From positions 16,386-80,385 of the IMG/VR virus record IMGVR_UViG_3300005541_000007: a stretch of 64,000 bases of DNA; one strand, written 5' to 3'. A program made the translations under genes and the position numbers. Numbering within the stretch: position 1 is the first letter of the stretch; the number at the start of each line of letters is the position of its first letter. This stretch comes from a virus. Below, in pieces: positions 58,505-64,000 of the stretch. The notes beneath the pieces are model-generated. The model was not told the DNA's origin, did no database searches, and saw only the letters and a program-made list of their open reading frames with translations.

Positions 58505-59126
58505 TTTAAGAGATAATATAGTTTTATTAGCCTTTTTAACCGAGGATAAACAAGATGAAGAAGGTATTAAAAAATTAAAAGAAATTCGATTAGATATTCA
58601 GGATAATTTTAGAGAATACTATAATGCACTTCTTAGAAATGAACTTCAAGAAATTGAAAGTATAACAGATATATCATTTCATCAATACTCTGAAATAGAC
58701 ATTAATTGTACTATTCCAAATATTCCTCAACACGAGTTAAATAGAGAAACATTAGAAAAAATAGACCGTGAACTTGTAAAATCATACAATAGTATTAGCG
58801 GAGCGTATGCTGAATCAAAAGCAATATTAACTAATTGGACTTCAAAATTAGATAGATGTGAAAGAATTTTCCGCGCCCTCACAGGTTTTCAAACCGCTAC
58901 TAAATCAAAAGCACTTTTTGATGCTACATTAAGTAGAACATTAACGCAAAGATATGATGAACTATCTTATTATGTAACATTATTTGAACAGCGTATTAAA
59001 GGATTGGTAACTACAAAGGAACTACTAGGACAAATGGTTCAACTCTATATTTCAGATATTAAAAACGAGAATTTTACATCAAAAAGCGGACTAAAAACTC
59101 ACGAAACTAGACATTTTGGACACTAG
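58485..59126 (+). CDS. Hypothetical helical protein interrupted-and-restored by the endonuclease
   Basis: This 213-residue protein is mostly helical (EGIKKLKEIRLDIQDNFREY, SKLDRCERIFRALTGFQTAT, RYDELSYYVTLFEQRIKGLV). No motif is recognised. It starts within the last 20 bases of the endonuclease, and its first 20 residues resemble the stub at 57670. It lies just before the SSB/RecA genes, so a recombination accessory role is possible. Confidence 0.55.
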   Translation: MKTRIDDLRDNIVLLAFLTEDKQDEEGIKKLKEIRLDIQDNFREYYNALLRNELQEIESITDISFHQYSEIDINCTIPNIPQHELNRETLEKIDRELVKSYNSISGAYAESKAILTNWTSKLDRCERIFRALTGFQTATKSKALFDATLSRTLTQRYDELSYYVTLFEQRIKGLVTTKELLGQMVQLYISDIKNENFTSKSGLKTHETRHFGH

Positions 59127-59184
59127 TTGTGGTATACTACATAAGTAGTTTGAACTACAACCTATAAACAGTATCGGATGATAC
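59110..59184 (+). promoter_or_regulatory. Extended -10 promoter and hairpin leader of the SSB-RecA unit
   Basis: TGTGG TATACT (-10 at 59133-59138) with a weak -35 (GACATT at 17 bases). The leader has GTAGT-TTGA-ACTAC (59145-59158) and GTATC-GGAT-GATAC (59171-59184), then AAGGAT as ribosome binding site for ATG 59208. Confidence 0.6.
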
Positions 59185-59207
59185 GCTATTAAGGATAAAA
59201 ATATAAC

Positions 59208-60128
59208 ATGCCATATAAAGCACCACAAAACACTACGTCAATTGCAGCTAATAGCTCCTATTCCAAAAACACTAATCCTTATGGATTAATTCCCAATGAT
59301 TATGCACACGATCTTGATGATAAGATTCGTTTTCGTATTCTATCGCTAGAAGCCGATCAAGGTAGAACTATTTGGGGAAAGAAACTTGAAATGCAGTCTA
59401 AAAAGACTGGAAAAGTTTTCTCTAAGCTTCTAGAAACTTCACTTTTGCAGGGTGATCCTAATACTCCCGGTCAAAACCTTACATTAAAGGAAAATAACCT
59501 TAATCAGCTTCCAAATCAAGGTGATGATCTAAAGAGTTCGTGTTATTACCGAATTCCTGCTTGGATTTATTCTGTAAAGAATAAGAAGGGTGATGATGTT
59601 TGTGATAAGGATAATAACCCTTTGATTGAAGAAGGCGGTATGCTTATGTACCTTCAACTTTCTTGGGGATTATTTGATACTATCGTTAATAAGCTTGCCG
59701 AAGATAAGAATGTTGACTTTACTTTTAATGAAAAGACAGGACTCCCCGATTATGATATTGTAATTCATCGTGCAGGTTCTAAGTTAGATACTTGGGATAT
59801 TTACGGTGTCTATATGCAAGATGATAAGAAGACTATTGATCCACATTATGGTAAAGAAGTTCCAGTTGTGCTAAAGAAGCATATGGAAAACATTGATCTA
59901 GAATGGGATGATCTACAAGAATCAATGAATGATTTTATGTCTCAAGAAGAGATTAATAAGACAATCAATTACTCTCGTGGTAATAAGTCTGGTGGACGTA
60001 CTGCTATGGCTTCACGTCCTACTGATAATTCTGCTGAAGATGTAGAAGTTGAAGAAATTGATGATAATGCGGCTGATGAAACCGTAGAAACTCCTGTGCG
60101 AACAAGCAAGTTTAGGAGCCGAAAGTAA
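59208..60128 (+). CDS. Single-stranded DNA-binding protein (putative)
   Basis: This 306-residue protein has a polar N-terminus (residues 1-30), then an OB-like core (IRFRILSLEADQGRTIWGKK, YYRIPAWIYSVKNK, YLQLSWGLFDTIVNKLAE, YDIVIHRAGSKLDTWDIYGV). The acidic low-complexity tail (EDVEVEEIDDNAADE) is followed by a short basic end. An acidic tail and a place just before RecA are typical of phage ssDNA-binding proteins (gp32-like). Codons are less AT-rich than in its neighbours, consistent with high expression, as are its own promoter and leader. The family was judged by pattern. Confidence 0.6.
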   Translation: MPYKAPQNTTSIAANSSYSKNTNPYGLIPNDYAHDLDDKIRFRILSLEADQGRTIWGKKLEMQSKKTGKVFSKLLETSLLQGDPNTPGQNLTLKENNLNQLPNQGDDLKSSCYYRIPAWIYSVKNKKGDDVCDKDNNPLIEEGGMLMYLQLSWGLFDTIVNKLAEDKNVDFTFNEKTGLPDYDIVIHRAGSKLDTWDIYGVYMQDDKKTIDPHYGKEVPVVLKKHMENIDLEWDDLQESMNDFMSQEEINKTINYSRGNKSGGRTAMASRPTDNSAEDVEVEEIDDNAADETVETPVRTSKFRSRK

Positions 60129-60544
60129 TGGATAAATGGACAGTTTATTTCCTTGATACACCGTGTGAAGGATCAGATGAACAAGTTGAATACCTTGAAA
60201 ATACTTTTGATGAATATGCACACGATGATCTAGGAATGATTGAATTCGATAATAAGGAAGATGCAAGTATTTATCTGTACCGTAGATGTTATGGTCCTGG
60301 TGGAACGTGTAAACTTTCTGATTACCGTGTAACTAAAGTTGAAGCACCAAAACAAGTGTGGAAGACTTATTTGGTATTAGGTAGCGATCTATTAGAAACA
60401 GATAAGTTCTATGGAATTGTTCATAGGAATGGATCATTTTCTACTTGTACAGATACTAACGGTTTTCCTGTACCCGACAAATGTATCTATAGAAATAGGA
60501 GAAATGATGGTTATTACTTAGTTTCTCAGCTAGTCAATGAGTAG
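60128..60544 (+). CDS. Hypothetical protein between SSB and RecA
   Basis: This 138-residue acidic protein overlaps its neighbour by one base (TAATG). It contains Cys and Gly-rich parts (RRCYGPGGTCKLSDYRV) and aromatic residues, without a clear motif. It overlaps recA by eight bases. Its place suggests a recombination mediator, but no such similarity is visible. Confidence 0.5.
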   Translation: MDKWTVYFLDTPCEGSDEQVEYLENTFDEYAHDDLGMIEFDNKEDASIYLYRRCYGPGGTCKLSDYRVTKVEAPKQVWKTYLVLGSDLLETDKFYGIVHRNGSFSTCTDTNGFPVPDKCIYRNRRNDGYYLVSQLVNE

Positions 60545-61646
60545 ACCAAAGAAATCAGCGGAGGTTGCACTGCAAAGTGTGGCCTCCGAATTAAAAGGAA
60601 TCGCAGGATTCTCTACAGCTACTTCGGTATTAAAACCAAAAGAGTTTATTTCAACCGGGTTTGATTCACTTGATGAAATGCTTTATGGTGGATTCCCCTT
60701 GCGTAAAGTAATTCATATCTCAGGTAATCCCTCACAAGGTAAATCTCTAATGTGCTATAGATTGACTGCTATGGCACAGAGACAGTATCCGAATAAATAT
60801 GTGGTCTATGTAGACACTGAATATTCTTATGACGCTGATTGGGCAACTAGACAAGGAATTAATAATTCTCAAGTCTTACTTGTACAAAATAATATTGCAG
60901 AAGAAACGCATAAGAAGATTGTAGACGCTATTAAATCAGACAAAGTTTCAGCAGTAATTCTTGATTCAGTGGGTAATGAACAAATTGAATCACAAAGTTG
61001 GATAGCTGAAAAGAGAAATATTCAACCAGGACAATTTGCTAAAGCTATTAAAGCATTGATGCTTGATGTAGTTCCGCTTATTCACGAAAAGGATGTATGC
61101 TTTGTAACTACAAATCAAATTTCTTCTAAAATAGGGGGCAATAATTACGGTCCAACCACAGATAATCCTGGTGGACATAATCTTAAACATAATATCCAAC
61201 TTAATCTTTCGCTTAGAAAGATTGAAGATGTATTAGACTCTTCTACTAAAGAAATTATTGGAGTTAAAGTTGCTGTTACGGTAAATAAGATTAAATATGG
61301 AGTAGTTTCTAAAACAGATGAATCAAACCATCCAATTTTTTATAATGATAATGGAATTGAGAAAGCTAGAGTATTAAATCTTTATGATGATGCGGTAAGA
61401 GCAGATATTGTAACAACAGGTACTTGGATTAAGGTACAAGATAAAAATCAAAATGTTTTGCTTAGAATGCAAGGACTTAATAAATTTAAAGAAAGATTTT
61501 TAGAACCAGAATTTTATAATGCAATCAAACAACTTATCAATGGATCAACCACGGTGGAGTTACCACCAGAGCCTATTACGGTCGCCAAAAGCAATGCAGG
61601 AAATGAAGAAGAGGAAAATCTCTCTTCCGACGATGAAGAAGTTTGA
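60537..61646 (+). CDS. RecA/UvsX-type recombinase
   Basis: This 369-residue protein has the RecA core: FISTGFDSLDEMLYGGFP, Walker A GNPSQGKS (63-70), VVYVDTEYSYDADWATRQG, AVILDSVGNEQ (Walker B), CFVTTNQISSKIG and a later Lys-rich segment. It forms filaments on ssDNA for strand exchange, phage recombination and recombination-dependent replication. The C-terminus is acidic (EEEENLSSDDEEV), a common regulatory tail. The primase core gene starts within it in another frame. Confidence 0.85.
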   Translation: MSRPKKSAEVALQSVASELKGIAGFSTATSVLKPKEFISTGFDSLDEMLYGGFPLRKVIHISGNPSQGKSLMCYRLTAMAQRQYPNKYVVYVDTEYSYDADWATRQGINNSQVLLVQNNIAEETHKKIVDAIKSDKVSAVILDSVGNEQIESQSWIAEKRNIQPGQFAKAIKALMLDVVPLIHEKDVCFVTTNQISSKIGGNNYGPTTDNPGGHNLKHNIQLNLSLRKIEDVLDSSTKEIIGVKVAVTVNKIKYGVVSKTDESNHPIFYNDNGIEKARVLNLYDDAVRADIVTTGTWIKVQDKNQNVLLRMQGLNKFKERFLEPEFYNAIKQLINGSTTVELPPEPITVAKSNAGNEEEENLSSDDEEV

Positions 61647-62154
61647 AATAGGCTACTATATTGAAAATGAATTCAATAAGTTCTATGATCGAATAATGTT
61701 TCCATTAAGAGATATTAATGGAGACTTTATTACCCATCAAGGTAGAACACTTGTAGAAGATTTTAAAGCAAAAGGATTAAAGAAGTATCAACACGGTGAA
61801 TACGAGAAAAATAAGTATTTGTATGGTTTATATGATGTTGGGAGATTAATTAAAGAAAAAGGGTATGTAGTTTTAACAGAAGGACCGTTTGATGTGTTAG
61901 CAGCTTATGAGCAAGGTATACCCGCCGTGTCGGGGTTTGGTGTGACGTTTTCAGCCCACCAAGCCATGTTGACAGCGATGTACACTGATAAGGTATACTT
62001 GGCTTACGATGCTGATGAAGCAGGGCTAGGCGGCGCAAAGACAGCTAAAGCTAATTTAAAACCATTTTTACTAAAAGTAATTGATTTGAAACTAAAAAAA
62101 GATCTTAGCGATTTGCATATGGAGGATTATAATTTATGCCAACTAATTTCGTAG
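61603..62154 (+). CDS. Primase RNA polymerase core with TOPRIM fold, second part of a split DnaG
   Basis: A 183-residue protein from ATG 61603 within the recA 3' end; ATG 61633 is an alternative, but the upstream KKRKISLPTMKKFEIGYY matches the DnaG consensus around KRGIS...KKFxLGY, so the longer form is favoured. It continues DRIMFPLRDINGDFI, HQGRTL, KYLYGLYDVG, then TOPRIM: VVLTEGPFDVLAAYEQGIP and VYLAYDADEAGLGGA. It makes RNA primers together with the zinc protein at 47986-48480. The rest of DnaG, including part of the basic subdomain and the helicase-binding C-terminus, is absent. Confidence 0.8.
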   Translation: MKKRKISLPTMKKFEIGYYIENEFNKFYDRIMFPLRDINGDFITHQGRTLVEDFKAKGLKKYQHGEYEKNKYLYGLYDVGRLIKEKGYVVLTEGPFDVLAAYEQGIPAVSGFGVTFSAHQAMLTAMYTDKVYLAYDADEAGLGGAKTAKANLKPFLLKVIDLKLKKDLSDLHMEDYNLCQLIS

Positions 62155-62603
62155 ACGCAGAAACCATTATACGCGGATATTACACTTTTATTGAATTTGT
62201 CCAAGAACAGATGCTTAAACATCCTTGGCTTAATCAATCTTACACACCATTTTTTAGTTTTACACCGGATAAACTGTACGGCATTACAAGAGCATTTTCA
62301 GAAGAACCACAAGAGTTAGAGGTAGATGGAATTAAACTAATTTATGCTTGGATTTTAGCATCACAAATTCTTTCACTAGTTTCTTATTTAGAATTAACAG
62401 ATGAAAGCGCGGAGCTACTTGCTAAAACATTAGGTCCACTTGCTGATAGAAATGGTGATGATGAAGTTACAAAGGTATGGGTAAAGGAAGTTAATAAAAC
62501 TTGGCGTAAATTTGCTGAAAGTACGTATAATTTGATTGATACATTGTTAGTAGCGGATATGGAAAAGGAACAAACACCAAAGATTTTGTTACCGGGAGAT
62601 TAA
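62136..62603 (+). CDS. Hypothetical helical protein
   Basis: This 155-residue, mostly helical protein (TIIRGYYTFIEFVQEQMLKH, LIYAWILASQILSLVSYLEL) overlaps the primase core gene by 19 bases and ends one base before the Rad50-like gene. It could be the missing helical part of the primase or a partner, but no family is recognised. Confidence 0.5.
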   Translation: MPTNFVDAETIIRGYYTFIEFVQEQMLKHPWLNQSYTPFFSFTPDKLYGITRAFSEEPQELEVDGIKLIYAWILASQILSLVSYLELTDESAELLAKTLGPLADRNGDDEVTKVWVKEVNKTWRKFAESTYNLIDTLLVADMEKEQTPKILLPGD

Positions 62604-62604
62604 T

Positions 62605-63717
62605 ATGAAACAAATTCTTAGATTAACCTTAAATAACTTTGGCCCTGCTAAAGATTTAACCGTTGAATTTTCCCAACTTTCTTCTATTAGAGGACAAAAT
62701 TCTACTGGAAAGACTTTTTCAATTTTCAACGCGCTAGAGTGCGCCCTTCTTAACGAAGAATTCCCCGAACAATATATTAATCATAATGCTAAATTTGCTT
62801 CTATTAAAGTAGAATTTACTGATGGTTCTTATATTTTTAGAGAAAGAATCGGTAATAAGCAATCACTTACTCTTGGTGATAAGGATAACATCTTTTTCCA
62901 ATCTAAAGATAAAGTATCTGATTGCGGCGATATTGTAAGAAAGTTCACTCAATTTGATGTAGTTAAGTTTGATGGTAAAACACCAGAATCCCTACAATTC
63001 GTTCCTATTGATGCTGCACAAACATACCTTATCTCGGGGTTATCACCAGAAAACGTATTAAAGCGTATTTCTACTATTATGTGTGGTGGAGAACTAGAAC
63101 AGGTTTTACAGAAACTTATCTCTAGGATGCTCTCTAACACTAAGGAATATAATCTTAGGGTTCAAGACCTAAAACAATTACAAGAAGCCGCAGATAAGCA
63201 ATTTAACACCCTTCCGTATGCACAATATGTAATGGAAAAGCTTGATAAAGCAACAGAGGAAGTGCAGAAGGTAAGACAAGAACAAGAAGTATTAAACACA
63301 CTAATTAATACTTTTAATGAACTTGCCGGTATTGATGAATTACATGAAAATCTAGATGCTGTACAGTCTTATTTAGTAGACCTTGATGAATTTCAACAAA
63401 CTCTAGCAGGATATAGTGCAAATTTTAGTTATTTGAACACATTAATACAACGTGATTGCAATACTACATCATTAGATTCGATAGAAGACAGTTTATCTAC
63501 AGTAGAGCAATATTTCGATCAATTAAATTGTATTAAAGAAAAAGTAGAAGATGCAACTAATAATCTAAGAAGTCTAGAAATTTGGATTAATAACAGCAGA
63601 AAAAGTTTAGAGCAATTAGAATATTTAGAAATAGAAAAAATAGAAATACAAAAAGAAATAGATGAATATCAAGAAAAACAACCAGTATGTGAAAAGTGCG
63701 GGAGAATTTTAGAATGA
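62605..63717 (+). CDS. N-terminal half of a Rad50/SbcC-like ATPase ending at the zinc hook
   Basis: This 370-residue protein begins like RecF/SbcC/T4 gp46: LRLTLNNFGPAKDLTVEFSQ, Walker A GQNSTGKT (30-37), then KVEFTDGSYIFRERIG. A long coiled coil fills residues about 190-355. It stops at PVCEKCGRILE (C362, C365), the CxxC of a zinc hook. The second coil, signature motif and Walker B half are missing. The next gene starts in an ATGA overlap and is a different protein, so truncation is real within this window. It may dimerise by the hook. Confidence 0.75.
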   Translation: MKQILRLTLNNFGPAKDLTVEFSQLSSIRGQNSTGKTFSIFNALECALLNEEFPEQYINHNAKFASIKVEFTDGSYIFRERIGNKQSLTLGDKDNIFFQSKDKVSDCGDIVRKFTQFDVVKFDGKTPESLQFVPIDAAQTYLISGLSPENVLKRISTIMCGGELEQVLQKLISRMLSNTKEYNLRVQDLKQLQEAADKQFNTLPYAQYVMEKLDKATEEVQKVRQEQEVLNTLINTFNELAGIDELHENLDAVQSYLVDLDEFQQTLAGYSANFSYLNTLIQRDCNTTSLDSIEDSLSTVEQYFDQLNCIKEKVEDATNNLRSLEIWINNSRKSLEQLEYLEIEKIEIQKEIDEYQEKQPVCEKCGRILE

Positions 63718-64000
63718 AAATTTACAATAGATTCGATTCAACAAAAGTAGTATTAGATTATCCTAGCGATAGTTTAGTCGGTGCTGATCTTCGCAATGCT
63801 GATCTTAACTATGCTAATCTTTACAATGCTGATCTTCACAATGCTGATCTTCGCTATGCTGATCTTCGCTATGCTGATCTTCGCAATGCTGATCTTCGCA
63901 ATGCTAATCTTCGCTATGCTAATCTTTACAATGCTGATCTTGGCTATGCTGATCTTCGCAATGCTGATCTTTGCAATGCTAATCTTCGCTATGCTTATCT
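63714..64000 (+). CDS. Pentapeptide-repeat protein, 3' end outside the window
   Basis: ATG 63714 overlaps the previous stop (ATGA). After about 22 unique residues (MKIYNRFDSTKVVLDY) the frame is an unbroken run of A(D/N)Lxx units: GADLRNADLNYANLYNADL and so on to the window edge, at least 14 units. Such repeats form a right-handed beta helix; some (MfpA, Qnr) mimic DNA and bind gyrase. The DNA shows near-identical 15-bp units based on AATGCTGATCTTCGC, so the array may change length by slippage. The end is not seen. Confidence 0.8.
   Translation, partial: MKIYNRFDSTKVVLDYPSDSLVGADLRNADLNYANLYNADLHNADLRYADLRYADLRNADLRNANLRYANLYNADLGYADLRNADLCNANLRYAY

Noticed and set aside
61519-61602. Extension of the primase core upstream to 61519
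   Set aside because: The first 28 residues do not resemble primase and lie in the recA 3' end; similarity begins near residue 30 of that frame.
1-64000. Endolysin, GroEL and terminase genes
   Set aside because: I searched by eye for their motifs and found none; the glycosidase-like gene at the left edge is not convincing as a peptidoglycan hydrolase.

Overview
The window is part of the genome of an AT-rich tailed double-stranded DNA phage (Caudoviricetes). It holds a full HK97-type head and tail module: portal, maturation protease, major capsid protein, connector, tail tube, frameshifted tail chaperone and a 1479-residue tape measure. There is no tail sheath gene, so a long, flexible, non-contractile tail is likely. 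The host cannot be read from the sequence. Promoters look like ordinary sigma70 sites (TTGACA, 17-18 bases, TATAAT-like, often with a TGG extension). One exported, barrel-like protein hints at a Gram-negative host, and a Ycf45-type ATPase is a weak pointer to cyanobacteria or relatives. Stops TAA, TAG and TGA are all used, so the genetic code is standard. I saw no tRNA gene and no CRISPR array. No terminase or clear endolysin lies in the window, so the genome is longer than 64 kb.

Layout. Positions 1-7.3 kb (+ strand) carry a glycosidase-like protein cut by the window edge, a repeat-rich fibre, two related glycosyltransferases, a small methyltransferase, a Ycf45/SpoIIIAA-like ATPase and three small virion-type proteins. 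Positions 7.3-12.7 kb are mostly on the - strand: two more methyltransferase relatives, a dNMP kinase, a probable structured RNA locus, an exported protein and a holin-like protein. Positions 12.7-13.3 kb are a divergent AT-rich noncoding region with perfect hairpins and a strong promoter. Positions 13.3-42.8 kb (+) hold genes of unknown role, a metallophosphoesterase, then the head and tail genes in canonical order. Positions 42.8-64 kb (+) hold replication and recombination: UvsW-like helicase, degenerate helicase loader, HIRAN protein, DnaB-like helicase, a primase split into two genes 13 kb apart, a Hel308/Ski2-like helicase, a UDG-PolA fusion polymerase, a GroES, a probable SSB, RecA, half of a Rad50-like protein, and the start of a pentapeptide-repeat protein.

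How the genes work together. Within modules, genes are tightly coupled (TAATG, ATGA and short overlaps). At least nine genes have a -10 box ending only 6-8 bases before the start codon, which predicts leaderless mRNAs. Other operons (helicase, GroES, the genes from 56.6 kb, SSB) begin with long foldable leaders. A domain of about 75 residues occurs seven times in four otherwise unrelated virion proteins.

The most unusual feature is shared by two unrelated mobile nuclease genes, a TnpB and a GIY-YIG endonuclease. Each sits between a short stub resembling the N-terminus of the next gene and that next gene, whose start abuts or overlaps the nuclease 3' end. This looks like insertion with replacement of the target gene's 5' end. 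Other notable points are a DnaB helicase gene whose only plausible start is AUU, and a candidate structured RNA at 9.79-10.0 kb.
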